From: Ailurus styani | Taxonomy: Eukaryota > Chordata > Mammalia > Carnivora > Ailuridae | Assembly (NCBI GenBank): GCA_002007465.1 | Contig: LNAC01000110.1 | Location: 717,222 to 781,221 of the forward strand | Length of the DNA: 64,000 bases | Direction: 5' to 3' | Shown: positions 33,181 to 45,480 of the stretch, one piece after another | Position numbering within the stretch: the stretch's first letter is position 1 | How the letters are laid out: each line of letters starts with the position of its first letter | The notes under the pieces: model-generated | The model's input: the letters and a program-made list of their open reading frames with translations, nothing else | Told to the model about the DNA's origin: nothing | Database searches by the model: none | Program-made: the position numbers and the translations under genes

Positions 33181-34595
33181 TGTCGCCTGCTGCTGTTCAT
33201 ATTTCCACTACATGGTAAGCCTATTTGGACCTCTCTTAAACCCTGAGGATATAGTCCAGTTCCCACGGTTTTGGCTCACACTGAATCCACAAATGTTTTC
33301 CAAGTGCGATTCCAGCACTGGTTTTTGTTTGGTCTACCCAACCCTCGGTGTGACCGCTCCCAACCTCCTCGAGACCAGAGACCCTGTGTGCGCACCAGAA
33401 CGCCAAGACCCTGCCTGCCACGGAATCGGCCCCCCTCGACCACGTACTTCTTTAAACGCCCTCAATAGCCAGGCTTTCGAAGGGTTAAACATGTTATTTA
33501 AACCAGGCCTTCAAAACTTTAAAAACAAATACACATTTGTTTTATGAAGTGTGCCTAAAGAAAGCACACTAGTTGCTTGTGTTACTTAATTGTCATTTTC
33601 CCCCCTTCTTCCTGTGAGCCTAAAAAAGATATTACTAGATTAAGTTGGCTTACTTCTGAAATAGCCAAGAACCAACAGCTCCCATTAGTCACCCCCGTTA
33701 GGGCTGCAGATTAAATGTCAGGATGTAGTGTAGACATTTTCCAAAGGAAAACAGGAAAACGCTTTACATGATTTTTAGAGCAAGCCATAGGGAAAGTGAG
33801 CATTAATAGCCTTCCCCAGACAACTACTGTTCCATGCGTGAGTTGCATTAATGAAACAACAGTATATGCTGGGAATGGCCAATTCCTGAAAAAGTGTCAA
33901 AAAAGCAACCCCTGCGCCTGCTTAAGGCTCTGTGGCTTCGGCTCCTGGGTCTACCCCCTTCCACCCACTCGAGTGGACCCCAGCCCTCCTCTGCCGCTGA
34001 GAAGCCTGTCTGTGCCACAGTGGATTTCGAGGGTATGCCTATACCCTATGCCTTTGTGGGTATTGGACCCACGGCAGGGGCCTAGGCCCCCATGGCCATG
34101 CACCAGCCCCTCGGATGAGCCTACAGCTTAGTCACTCATATTCTGCTTTAATCAATGAATGAATGAAGGGAGGCAGGGGACTCTCAGATGCTCTACCACC
34201 CTGGGGAGTAATGAACCAGCACAGACCACGACGAAGCCCCCGGGGGAACTGGCCCCTGTCCAAGGAGAGGGTGGGTTCACAGTAACGATGTTACTGGTGA
34301 TCAGAACCTATTTCTGGGGATCATTCTGGAAACATCTTCTCGTCTTTCTGAAGGACTTTCTTGATTTAGGGTGCTTTTTTTGCACCTTTCTAGGAAGCCT
34401 CATGGATCTCATCCAGGAGGAGAGCCAAAAACAAGGTTCTCTGGGAAGGACGACTGTGCTCTGGATTCTTCACATGAGGGGACCCTCATCCAAACCTGGA
34501 CCAGCTGCCCCTTCAGTAGCGCTGTGCACGGGAGACAAAGCCCAAGACCTTCTTTTCTCAGAGAGCTTACACAGTTCTTCTTTTTGAAGCAGATT
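33181..34595. other. Intergenic, nothing recognised
   Basis: GC-mixed sequence. Several short open frames lie on both strands without recognisable domains. Confidence 0.5.
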
Positions 34596-35280
34596 AACTA
34601 TATGAATATTTGTTGGACATCTATTATGCAGTCCTAAAGGGATTTTGCCCTCAGAAGTTGAGGGTCATTTCAGAGAAACAAAATAAGCAGATAAGATTAT
34701 AAAATGGTACAGGGTCAAGGGCTATAGGGAATCGCTCAGATAAAAGGCCTAGACTCTGTCTTGGCAAAGGGAGTTGTCGCTGAAATCTAGAGCTGCCAGA
34801 GTTGGTTTCCTGGAGATGATGGGAATCCAGCTGGACCTTGCAGAGCAAGGTAGATTTGGATATAAGGTAGAGAGTAGGAAGGAGCCCCTGGAAGACAGAA
34901 GAGCACACACAAATGTTGGGGTGCATACTGGAACAGGAAAAGACAGGCCAATGGACCTTGAATGATAGCACCATCAAGTACAAAAGACAAGAATACTGGG
35001 TAGGGCGGGGCTCAGGTGAGAGGTACCCTAAGGTCACGCTGAACCATTTGGACTTTACCCTGTAGTCACAGCTAATGAGGGCTCACTGGTGTACAGAGGA
35101 TAGGTGATGAAGAGAAGAGGACCTAACACCAAGCCCTGGGAAATTCTCCAGAAATAGAATCGGAGGAGCTGTCAGCACCTGAGGGAAAGGAAAAGTGGAC
35201 AGCTGGTCGTAAAACCAGAAGAGAGTGTCAAGATTGCCCAGATAGGAAGGCATTGGAGAAGAGTATCATGAGAGGTATTT
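34596..35280 (-). mobile_element. LINE L2 fragment, antisense
   Basis: 'tgaatatttgttggacatct' (reverse of the L2 3' end), then 'tgggaatccagctggaccttgc', 'cagaagagcacacacaaatg' and 'tttggactttaccctgtagt' follow the L2 3' region in antisense order. Confidence 0.6.
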
Positions 35281-37735
35281 GCTAACAAAAATCAGACTTC
35301 TCCCTTCACAGCCTCCAATTTGTATCTGTTTGTATGTGAGTCACTTTGTTGCCAGCAGTCACAAAACCAACCACTTACAGGATCCTTCTCCACCCACAGA
35401 AAGGAGAGGTGGCATGGCAGATGGGGAAAAGGGTAGCCTTTTAGGCAAAAAACTGGGTGTGTATCCATGCTACCGCTTATTCACTGTGTGGAATTAGGCA
35501 AGTGCTGTTAAGCTTTCTAAGTCTCCATGTGTCCCCCATCGGCTTCATCTTTTCCCAGGAATTCCTGCGACAAAGCACCAATCGTGCTTTGGGTCACTAC
35601 GCAGCGGCATCACAGTCAGTCACACTGGGACGTCAGGGGGCTCTACCTGCCACCACTGGGGTCTCTCTCCTTGGAATGTGACTTGCGTGGAATAAAACAA
35701 GAGCAAATACAGTTCTCACGTTCAACCTAAGGGCCCCCCCGTGAAACTCTGGGTCACCTCCTGCCATCCCGATCCTGGGAGCTGATCCATTCTGCCTTCT
35801 GTCTAAGCCTGGTTCTTCAGTGTTCCCAAAATTTCCTGAGCTATACTTATAATCAATAACTTAGAGTCAATTGCTTTTATTGTCAGAATAGTCATTGCTT
35901 GCATCTTAAGAATTCAAACTCCTAGGACAAGAACGAACATCTCCAAGCACATGGCCTACCATATAGAGCATACTGCACACCAACTCCAAGGATGTCAAGA
36001 AGGAAGCCGGACACTTTCTTCAGTCCAATCTCCTGTGCCCTCTATCACCCTGAATAACTAAGCCAGGTGTGCCCACGCACAGCTCTTGCTAACTCCCTTC
36101 TTTTCACTACTTCCCACATCCTCCCCCCCACCCAACTCCAGCTGGGGCAGGACGGCAGTGGGCAGGGCTGTGCTGGGCTCAGTCCTGGAGAGTCGACCAC
36201 AGACAGGCCCCTTTGTTTCTGTAGCATGCGTCGGAGGAAGGTGAAGCCTCCTCTGCCCAAGAGCTAGTTTTCTGCATTCCACAAAGGACCAAGAAAAATG
36301 GCAGTAAGAGAAACCATTTCATGATCCCCAAGGATTAAGCCCACCAGCGCCCAAAAGAGTAGAAATAACCCAGCTAAGGAGAGGGCAGAGAGATCAAAAG
36401 CTGTGGTTCTGTGTCAGCCACTTTAATTATCTTTCCATGCTGTCGTCCTTTTTTCTGGCAATATTCTGCCCAACTGTGCCATGGGCTGACAGTACGTGCA
36501 TGTGAAGCTTTGTGTACAATAAATAAGTACACAAGACATTTTCGAAATAAAAAATGCATTTGGCCTAACAAAGCCAGGTAACATCTTAAAGAACCAGTTT
36601 CTCCAAATGCCAGTTAGATCCCCTACTTCCCCAGCAGCCTGGCAGTTCATTCTTCTCCCTTGTCTCCTCAGCCCTGCGACAGGCGGTCTTCAGGACAGGA
36701 AAAAAAAAAAAAAAAAAAAAAGCTTTCTGGTATCTGTTTTAAATTTTGTTTTGATCTGCTTTATGTGTCTTACTTTGCCCTTGTACTTGTTTTACAGCAA
36801 AACAAGATAGGGGAAAGTTAACCATGTCCCTGAAAGTCTATGCATCTTTAAGTTCCCTTTTGCTATTGATAATAAAAGTGATTTGCTTGACTGCATAGAT
36901 CTTTTCCATATACTACAGATACCTGCATCCCTCCTTTTCTTGAAGTTTCTTTCAAGGGCAGATGAAGGGATAGTTAGTGATGTGTGCGTGTCCCTCCAGG
37001 GTCCTCCTGAGAGCTATTTCCACCCCAAGAAACCTAAAGGCCTGATCGCTCTTCCAAAGAGAAAGTGCAGTTGGGCTGGAACCAGAGAGAGCCAGGTGAA
37101 GCACTGTGTTTCCGAGCCCCTGCTCCCAGCTCCATCCAGAGCCACCACCTCACCAGCGGGCAAAGGAATCATGCCTCCTAATGTAACATACACACCCCTG
37201 AACATGAAGCTACCCCAGGAGTAAGACAAGCTCCCCTTTCCCCAGTGGAGAGACTGTTACAGAGAGAGAAAGAATGAGTGTGGGGCCAAATTGAATCTAT
37301 AAATTTTAGGAAGTGTATATAACAATTTTTATTTTCTCTGTACTGATTTAGTTACATAACTGTTTAAAAACTTCATCCTATCTAAAATAATATATTGATT
37401 TAATATCATTTATTTCTCCACACTCCCATTTTATCAACCAATTTTATTTCAATTTCTTGCATGCATCTCTGACCTGTGTGTGTGTTGTACGCTTTTTAAA
37501 TCACTTAACACAGATTTCCAAAGCCCACGATCGCCAGGGTCATCTGAATTGTTTTGAGACCCAGCACTTTTCGAGTGAAGCTGAACTATGACTATGTTTC
37601 CCAGGCCACAGCTACTCGTTTGCAGGGTATTAGGACAGTTGGTTATTTCCACTTATCTTATAGATGTCTACTCAAGATCTTCATAAAGAAATTACCACAC
37701 TGCTTTTTGAAATGATCACTAGAAAGTTGCCTTTT
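35281..37735. other. Intergenic, poly(A) run, no gene recognised
   Basis: Contains a pure A run of about 22 at 36699-36721 without a recognisable retroelement body next to it. No coding features. Confidence 0.5.
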
Positions 37736-37736
37736 G

Positions 37737-37937
37737 GGGGCACCTGGGCGGGTCAGTCGGTTAAGCATCCAACTCTTGATTTCAGCTCAGGTCACAATCT
37801 CAGGGTCCTGGGATCCAGCCCTGTGTGGGGCTCTGTGCTCAGCTCTGCAGAGAGCCTGAGGATTCTCTCTCCCTCTGCCCCCCCACCCCGCTCATGTTCA
37901 TGCTCTCTCTCACAAATAAATAAATCTTAAAAAAGAA
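37737..37937 (+). mobile_element. CAN-SINE, sense, older type
   Basis: Head 'gggcacctgggcgggtcagt', 'gttaagcatccaactcttga', TC-rich part and 'acaaataaataaatctta'. Confidence 0.9.
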
Positions 37938-37949
37938 AAGGCAGAGAAT

Positions 37950-38312
37950 CTGCTCTAAACGGAATGTATCCCCCAAAATTTATATGTTGAAATCCTAACC
38001 CCCCAAAGTGATAGTATTAGCTGGGGTGGGGGGGCTCCAAGTGGTGACTAGGTCAGGAGGGTAGAGCACTCACATGGTATTAGAGCATTTACGAGAAAGA
38101 CCCCAGAAAGTTCGACTGTCTCCTTCTTCCACGTGAGGACAGAGCAAAAGGACAAGTCTCAGAACCAGGAAGCAGATCCTCACCAGACAATGAACTTGCT
38201 AGCACTTTGATCTTGGACTTACAGCCTCCAGCACCGGGAGCGATAAATCCCTGTGGTTTATAAGCCGCCCAGCCCACGGTATTTTGTTATAGCAGCGCAA
38301 ACGGACTGAAAC
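37950..38312 (+). mobile_element. MLT1A/B-like MaLR solo LTR, sense
   Basis: 'ccccaaaatttatatgttga', 'aatcctaaccccccaaagtg', 'ggtcaggagggtagagcact', 'gatcttggacttacagcctc' and 'ttttgttatagcagcgc' appear in the order of an MLT1A/B-type ERVL-MaLR LTR. No internal retroviral genes flank it. Old, non-coding. Confidence 0.75.
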
Positions 38313-38442
38313 AGAACCCTCCTGGTTGTGATCACGGAGACATGTGAACACAGAAGGACCAGAGCAGAGCAGTGGAAAAGGACTGAATCTGTCCCTGCTT
38401 TCTTTGAAGATGGATATGGGGAGTGGGGGGTAGCATGGGGGG

Positions 38443-38925
38443 GCAATGTGTTAGCCTCCTAGTGCTGCCAAAGCGAGGCATCACAACGGGGCGTCTTAGA
38501 GTAACAGAAATGTACTGCTTCGTAGTTCTAGAATCTACAAGTCCAGAACCAAAGGGTCAGCAGGGCCATGTTCCCTCTGAAACCCGTAGGAGAGAATCCT
38601 CCCTTGCTTCTTCCTAGCCTCTGGGGGCTTGCCAGAGATGCTGCTGGGGCACTTCCGTCTCTGCCGGCCAGCCCACACTGTTCCTCACTTGTCTACCTGT
38701 CTCCGCGTCTCTTCTCTTCCATAAGGACACCAGTCACCAGCCCACTCTCCTCCAGGCTGACCTCATCCCCTCTTGCATTTAGATCACATCCTCAAAGACT
38801 GTATTTCCAAGTGGGGGCACATTCACAGGTACCAGGGCTTAGGACTTCAATCTATCCTTTTGAGACCCAACTCCACCCACAACAGAGCCAGAAGTCAAGG
38901 AACGTGAGTGGCCTCTAGAATCTGG
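38443..38925 (-). mobile_element. Probable MaLR-type LTR, antisense
   Basis: 'gtgttagcctcctagtgctg' at the left, then 'ataaggacaccagtcaccag', 'gacctcatcccctcttgcat' and 'actgtatttccaagtggggg' in the order of a reversed MLT-type LTR. Subfamily uncertain. Confidence 0.55.
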
Positions 38926-39118
38926 AAAAGGCAAAGAAACACATTCTTCCCTAGAACCTCCAGCAAAAAGAACGGCCCTGCCAACACCTGATTTAATCCA
39001 GTGATAACAATACTGGCCCTGTCTTCTGACCTACAGAAACATAAAGTAATAAACCTGTATTGTTTAAGCTGCTAAGTCTGTAATACTTTGCTACAGCAGC
39101 AATAGAAAAGCAATATAC
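38926..39118 (+). mobile_element. Probable MaLR-type LTR 3' half, sense
   Basis: 'gcctctagaatctggaaaag', 'aacctccagcaaaaagaacg', 'tgtattgtttaagctgctaa' and 'actttgctacagcagcaata' match the 3' half of a MaLR-type LTR. Confidence 0.55.
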
Positions 39119-39276
39119 TTCAGTACTCAGAATTTTTATAAGAAATCTTGATAAGAAACCTAGAAATAATCCTGGAGTAACTAGGTAGCCATCTTAAAAA
39201 TATCAACTTTGCCCGCCACCTCACACCATACACAAAAATTAACTCCAACTGGATCATATATTTAAATATATAAGCC

Positions 39277-39462
39277 TTGGGGCGCCTGGGTGGCTCAGTG
39301 GGTGAAAGCCTCTGCCTTCGGCTCAGGTCATGATCTCAGGGTCCTGGGATCGAGCCCTGCATCAGGCTCCCTACTTAGCAGGGAGCCTGCTTCCTCCTTT
39401 CTCTGCCTGCCTCTCTGCCTACTTCTAATCTCTCTCTCTCTGTCAAATAAATAAATAAAATC
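39277..39462 (+). mobile_element. CAN-SINE, sense, in L1
   Basis: Young-type head and tail. Perfect 16-bp duplication 'tttaaatatataagcc' at 39261-39276 and 39463-39478. Confidence 0.96.
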
Positions 39463-39541
39463 TTTAAATATATAAGCCAAAAAATAAGGCAAAAGCATAA
39501 AAGAAAAAGAAGTTAACAAATTAGACTTTACCAAAATTTCT

Positions 39542-39953
39542 TTTCTTTTTTCTTTTTTTTTTGACAGAGAGATAGAGAGAAAGCACAAGTAAAGAGAGTG
39601 GGGCACCTGGGTTGCTCAGTGGGTTAAAGCCTCTGCCTTCGGCTCAGGTCATGATCTCAGGGTCCTGGGATCGAGGCCCGCATCGGGATCCCTGCTCGGC
39701 GGGGAGCCTGCTTTCTCCTCTCTCTCTGCCTGACTCTCTGCCTACTTGTGATCTGACCTCTCTCTGTCAAATAAATAAATAAATAAAATCTTAAAAAAAA
39801 AAAAAAACAAGTAAGGAATGTGGCAGGCAGAGAGAGAAGGAGAAGCCGGCTCTCCACCAAGCAGGGAGCCTGATGCGGGGCTCAATCTCAGGGCCCTGGA
39901 ATCATGACCTGAGCTGAAGGCAGCTGTCTAACCAACTGAGCCACCCGGATGCC
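39542..39953 (-). mobile_element. CAN-SINE, antisense, interrupted by a second SINE
   Basis: Outer element: poly(T) and 'gacagagagatagagaga' on the left, 'gagccacccggatgcc' on the right, with 12-bp duplication 'accaaaatttct' at 39530-39541 and 39954-39965. The sense SINE at 39601-39806 splits it. Confidence 0.93.
39601..39806 (+). mobile_element. CAN-SINE, sense, nested inside antisense SINE
   Basis: Full head to poly(A). Flanks 'acaagtaaagaga' before and 'acaagtaaggaat' after indicate a short, partly diverged duplication inside the outer SINE. Confidence 0.93.
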
Positions 39954-40398
39954 ACCAAAATTTCTAACTCTTGCTCATCAAAAGACACCATTAGGAAAAT
40001 AAATATGTACATCACAGCCTAGGAGAAAATATTCACAAAGCACATATTGCACACGGACTGAGGCCTAAGATATGTAAAGAACTGCTACAACTTGGTAATA
40101 AAAAGATAATCTAATATTTTAAAATGAGCAAAATATTTAAACAGCCATTTCACAAATGAAAATACACAAACAACCGATAAGTACATGGAAAAGTTTTCAA
40201 CATAATTATAGGTGAAATGAAAATTAAAATAATATGATACAATTACACACTGACCTGAAGGACAAAAATTCAAAAAATACTGACAATACCAAATGTTGGC
40301 AAGGATCAAGAACAATGAGATTTTGATAAATTGTTAGATGGCATATAAAATGTTACAATCACTTTCATAGAGGTCTAACACTATTAAAAAACTAAACA

Positions 40399-40525
40399 GA
40401 GGCCCCTAAGCGCCTTAGTCAGTTAAACATTCAACTCTTGATCTCAGCTCAGGTCTTGATCTCAGGGTCCTGAGTTCAAGCCCTATGCCTAGCATGGATC
40501 CCACTCAAAAACAAAACAAAAGACC
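40399..40525 (+). mobile_element. Truncated old CAN-SINE, sense
   Basis: 'gttaaacattcaactcttga', 'tctcagctcaggtcttgatc' and 'tcagggtcctgagttcaagc' are SINE body sequence; the TC-rich tail is missing. Confidence 0.7.
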
Positions 40526-41111
40526 TAAACAAATACCTACTCTATGGCCCAGTATTTCTACTCCTACGTACTTATCCCAAATGAAAACATACAGGAAAAC
40601 CTATACAAGATTCTCATTGCAGCTTTATTCGTAACAGTTCAAAACTGAAAAAATTCCAACTGTCCATCACTAAGAGAACACATAAATTGCCATATTCATA
40701 CGATGGAATACTACTCAGCAGTAAAAATCAAGCAACTACTGATGAACACAATGAGAGGGATGACTCTCAGAATATCATGGTGAGTGAAAGGCTTACAGCA
40801 AGAGCACTCACAGAATGATTCCATTTATAGAAAATCTAGAATAAGCAAAACTAATCTATAGTAGGCAGAGAAATAAGAACACTGGTTATCCGGGATCCAT
40901 TAATGAGTCACTTTGGCTACAGTGAGGTGAACGGACTACAGGGAGACAAAGATGGAAGCAGGGAAGGCAGCTGGGCGCCTGTTGTAGTAACTCAAGTGAG
41001 AGTTGACAGAGGTTTTAGCCAAAGCAGTGGCAACAGAAGGGGTGCTCTGATCCAAATTCTGAGACTTTATTTAATAAGGCAGAATTTTTTAAATAAAATG
41101 ACATTGTCCAG

Positions 41112-41218
41112 GGGTGCCTGGCTGGCTCAGCCAGTACAGTGTGCAACTCTTAATCTCAGTGTTGAAAGTTTGAGCCCCCCGTTAGGTGTAGAGAGTACTT
41201 AAAAACAAATCTTTAAAA
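41112..41218 (+). mobile_element. Short old CAN-SINE, sense
   Basis: Head 'aggggtgcctggctggctca', shortened body 'tgcaactcttaatctcagtg' and 'aaaacaaatctttaaaaaaa' tail, the ancestral short form. Confidence 0.8.
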
Positions 41219-41224
41219 AAAAGA

Positions 41225-42155
41225 TTAAAAAAATATTTTCCAAAGAACACAAACCGATGGCCAAAAGACACATGAAAAGATGTTCAACATCACTAATCAT
41301 CGGGGAAATGCAAATTGAAACCATGATGAGGTACCACATACCTGTCCAAATGGAAAAAAAAAAAAGGAAAAGAAGAGAAAAGAAGAGAAATGAAATTAGT
41401 GTTGGCGAGTATGTAGAGAAAAAGGAACCCTCATGCACTGTTGGTAAGAATGTAAACTGGTGCAAGTAGTGGGGAAAACAGTACGGAGGATCCTTAAAAA
41501 AAAAAATCAAAAATAGAATGACCATATGGTCCAGGAATTTCTTTTGAAAAATATATGCATCCCTATATGTATACTACAGCATTATTTACAATAGTGAAGA
41601 TATGGAAGCAACCAAAGTGCCCATCAAAAGATAAATGATTAAAGATGTGTGTGTGTGTGTGTATGAATACACACATACGTACAATAGAATATTACTCAGC
41701 CATGAAAAAGGAGGAGGTTAAAAAAAAAAAGAGCGAGATCTTGCCATTTGTGACATGGATGATCCTAGAGGGTGTTACACTAAGTGAAATAATTTAGACT
41801 GAGAAAGACAAATTATTTTATGCACATGTGGAATCTAAAAACCAACCAAGCAACCAAACAGGCAGAAACAGACCCCTATACAGAGAAGTGATGGTTGCCA
41901 GAGGGGAGGGAGAAGGTGGGCAGAGTGGGTGAGGGGGAGTGGGAGGTACAGGCTTCCAGGTAGGGAATGAATACATCATGGGAATGAAAGGCAGAGCACA
42001 GCGACGGCCATCAATGGTATTATAACAGCATTGGGTGACGGTCAGTAGCTATACCTGCAGTGAACACAGCAGTATGTACAGTTGTCAAATCACTCTGTTG
42101 TACACTTGAAACTAATATAACATTGTGTCAATTTTATATCGAGTCAAAAAATAAA
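41225..42155 (+). mobile_element. L1 ORF2 3' end and 3' UTR, sense
   Basis: 'aaaagacacatgaaaagatg', 'ccaaagtgcccatcaaaaga', 'tattactcagccatgaaaaa' and 'ctctgttgtacacttgaaac' run in the order of late ORF2 to the L1 3' end. Includes a short (GT)n at 41646-41662. Frames are broken. Confidence 0.85.
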
Positions 42156-42995
42156 TAATTTAAGTAAAAAGTAAAAATACATTTCTTATAGTTATTTAGA
42201 GAAAGAGCTCTTTTCAGTGGCCCCCATGCCCAGAAAAGACAACTGAGAAACTGAAGAAGTTTATCTTCAAAAACAACAGCTCTCCTGAAATCTGACTTGG
42301 TAGTTAGACACCAGCAGATACAGCAAGAAACCCTCAGAGAAACCTGATCATGACAGATCATTTTCCAGTTGGTAAGGACATCAATGTTCATTTTTAAATC
42401 AGAGCTGTTTCACTTTCCAGCGACTTGGGAGAAGCAGCAAACCACAAAGATCATATTTCTTCCAAAATCCTCCAGCTCCAGCATATTCATTTCTTTCCAC
42501 TACAAGGGTGTGAAAGTCCATCAATCAAATCACAAAGATGACACTGGCATAGACTGCTCCCACAGTGTACGTGAAGGCAATTCCTGTTTGCGGCTCTGAA
42601 ATGCTGCAACACTGTCTTGTCATCATCTGAAGATGGAGGAAGCCTTCAGAGAGAGCACTCGCCAGACCCAGATATTAGCTCCCTCCACTACTAACGGTGA
42701 CATCAAAGTGTGAAGGACCACAGAAAGTCACATAAAGCTACCAGAAAACTTCTTTGAAACAAACATCCCAGGTACAGAAATTTGAAAAGCCAACTGTAAA
42801 TTATAGTAAGGTCTGATAAATAACAGTATTAAAGAGTTTCATAATGTGTATAAAAGATAACGTAAGGAAGTTGGGGGGGGTTGAAATAAAATGCAAGCAA
42901 GCATAGAACCAATAAAGGAGCCAGAAGTGAGGTTAATACACAATTTGTACAATCAATTCCTGTATACTTTCTCCAAGCCACATATTTGGCATGCG
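42156..42995. other. Intergenic, nothing recognised
   Basis: AT-rich sequence between an L1 tail and an LTR. No features seen. Confidence 0.5.
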
Positions 42996-43380
42996 GTATA
43001 TTAAAAATGGCCACAAATTCTTTGTAGTTCCTCTTGTTAGGAGAAGCTCATGGGGTGCTCTGTGACTTGCTATGACCCACAGAATGCAGGAGATGGGACA
43101 CGGTCCAATTTTTGAGGCCAGCTCTCAAGAGCTCTTGCACCGCTTGGAGCCCCGCCTCCACGTGAGGAAGCCCAGACTAGTCCGCCGGACACACTGGGCT
43201 GAACCAGCAGCCGCCAGGTGACTGGAGCCAGGTCCACACGCCAGGCAAGGAAACCCACTCAGCGGAGCCGGGGACAAACTGCTGACCCCCTAAGCGATTA
43301 GTTACTAAAATGTTTGTTAAGACATTAAGTTTTGGGGGGATTTGTTACGTTGCAAAAACAATAAAACATAGCCTTAAGCT
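42996..43380 (+). mobile_element. Probable MaLR/ERVL-type LTR, sense
   Basis: 'aaaaatggccacaaattctt', 'ctgtgacttgctatgaccca', 'cacgtgaggaagcccagact' and 'aagttttggggggatttgtt' follow the order of an old MLT-type LTR. Subfamily not assigned. Confidence 0.55.
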
Positions 43381-43639
43381 TTTCGGTAGCACCACAGAAA
43401 AGTCAATCTGGTCATTTAAAGAACTCAGTGTCCGTGGGATAAAGCAAGATAATTGCAGGAGAGAACCCAAATTGGGTGTGATTTCTCATGCTCCTCGGGC
43501 TCGACCCAGCAGTCCAGATAAGTGAACGTGTTTATAAATTCTGGTGCTCGTTCCATTTTTCGTGAGACTTTGCAAAGTCTACCTGTCAAATTTGAGTTTA
43601 TTTCTACAGACTGTCTGGCACGTAGGAATCCTTAGGGCT

Positions 43640-44610
43640 GGGTGGGGGCCTCTGAGACCTTCCAGTCCCGCATTCAACGAGTGACCCGACTCCTCTCTGC
43701 TCACAGTCTCCGCCACCTCCCACGGGCACTGACCTCCCACGTGAGCACATCCCCCTCTCTCAGGGCTGCGCTGTCCCCTCCCACTGGAATTACTGCAGCA
43801 GGCTCCCAGCCGCTCTCCCTGCTGTCACCCTTGTCCCCGCCACAGTCTGTTCACCTCTCAGGAGCCAAAGCGACCTCTTAGAAATAAGTCTGATCCCTTC
43901 TCTGCTCCGTGCAAACCTTCTTGCGGTTTCTGGTATTACCCAGAGTAACTCTGGGCCGTGCACCCACACCCAGCTCTTCGACTTCGACTGCTCTTCGCTT
44001 TGCTCACTCCATCCGTGCTTTAGCTGACCTTGCTGTTTGCAGAAGCTACCTGGTGAATTTTGCTTAGGGACTCGGACAAGCCCTGTCTAGAACTCTCTTC
44101 ACACGGACAGCCATGTATCTTGCTCTCTTCAAATGTTCCCTTGGAAGATGCCTTTCCTTTTTTTTTTTTTTTAAAGATTTTATTTATTTATTTGACACAG
44201 AGAGAGAGATTACAAGTAGGCAGAGAGGCAGGCAGAGAGAGAGGAGGAAGCAGGCTCCCCGCTGAGCAGGGAGCCCGATGCGGGCCTCGATCCCAGGACG
44301 CTGAGATCATGACCTGAGCCGAAAGCAGAGGCTTTAACCCACTGAGCCACCCAGGCGCCCGGAAGATGCCTTTCCTAATGACTCTTTATTTTAAAATAGC
44401 AGAGCCTCATGCCTGCCCAGACACCACCCATTGTCCTAATCTTGTTTACTGCACCTACAGCCATCCGATGTCCTAGAAATGTGCTGTGCCCTTAGTCTAA
44501 AATGCCATGACCGTGAGGGCACAGGCCTTGTCCAGTTGTACTGAGATGACCTAGAACAGGGCTAGCACATACTAAGCAATGAAAGAATTCTTAAATGAAT
44601 TCATTAATGA
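43640..44610 (+). mobile_element. LINE L2 3' region, sense, interrupted by SINE
   Basis: Late L2 sequence: 'aagtctgatcccttctctgc', 'ctcttcaaatgttcccttgg', then, after the SINE at 44159, 'gacctagaacagggctagca' and the typical L2 end 'aaatgaattcattaatgaa'. Confidence 0.65.
44159..44360 (-). mobile_element. Young CAN-SINE, antisense
   Basis: Poly(T) to reverse head, full length. Perfect 16-bp duplication 'ggaagatgcctttcct' at 44143-44158 and 44361-44376, inside L2. Confidence 0.97.
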
Positions 44611-44689
44611 AGACTGAAGAAAAGAATGCAGCCTGACTCGGCAATATGACATTTTCTTTCCAGTTTACCATCTTCCATAGGTACTAGTG

Positions 44690-45480
44690 AGAATGCATTC
44701 TTTCTTGATTTCTTCATTCACTCAAAAATATTTACTGCACTATGAACCTGCAGCGTGCAGACATTATTTAAGTTCTGAGCATCTGGTGAGAAAAAAATAT
44801 CCAAGATCCCAATGTCGTCTACTACATAAGCTAAAGGTGAGGCAAGAAATACCAAGAGTAAACAAGAAAACGCCAGGCAGTGACAAGGACGATGAAAGTA
44901 GAAAACTCAGTGAAGAGTCTCTGGGAGAGAATAGCCAGGCAGAGCTGAGGAGTTGAGAGCTAAACGACAGAGTCAGTCACGCAAAAATCTGGGGAAAGAA
45001 CTTCTAGGCAGAGAGAAGAGAAAGAGCAGAGGACTCAAAGGAGGCTTGAACTTCGCGAGTGCATGGGAACCAGAAGGCCGTATGGTGGAATGCAGAGGAA
45101 AATAGATGGAAAGTGGGGGTACTGGAGAGATGGGGGAGGTGAAGGGACTTGGAGGCCTTGATAAAGACATTGGATATCATCGGAGTTAAATCTTATTTTG
45201 AGTGAATTGGGAAGCCACCACTGGGCTTGATGAGAGACATGAAATGATCTGATCGCTCCTATAAACTAGCTTCTCTGGGAACTGAGGTAAGGGCAAAAGT
45301 TGAACCAGAGAGGAAGTCAGTGTACTAATCCAGGGAAGGAGGGACCTGGTGGAGATGGAGGAAAGGAGATGCTTCTGGATGTATCTGAGGTAGAGTCCAC
45401 CAAATTTGTTGCTGAGAATGGTTTGGGATAGTAAAGGAAAGTAAGGGAGCCAAAAAGGACACTGGGATAAGAAGCTTCCC
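44690..45480 (-). mobile_element. LINE L2 3' region, antisense
   Basis: 'ttcattcactcaaaaatatt' (reverse L2 end), 'gaacttctaggcagagagaa', 'gaattgggaagccaccactg' and 'agacatgaaatgatctgatc' follow L2 in antisense. Lies tail-to-tail with the sense L2 at 43640-44610. Confidence 0.65.

Larger units (their letters stand above)
39180..40890 (+). mobile_element. Old L1 ORF2 fragment, sense, cut up by SINEs
   Basis: Collinear L1 text is interrupted at 39277, 39542 and about 40399: 'accatacacaaaaattaact', 'aggcaaaagcataaaagaaa', 'tcatcaaaagacaccattag', 'catacgatggaatactactc'. This is the late ORF2 region. No intact frame remains. Confidence 0.75.

Noticed and set aside
37950..38312. Endogenous retrovirus with coding genes
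   Set aside because: Only a solo MaLR-type LTR is present; no gag, pol or env sequence flanks it.
41340..41400. CRISPR-like short repeats
   Set aside because: The repeated 'aaaagaagagaaa' units are simple purine repeat within an L1, without spacers; CRISPR arrays are not expected in vertebrate DNA.
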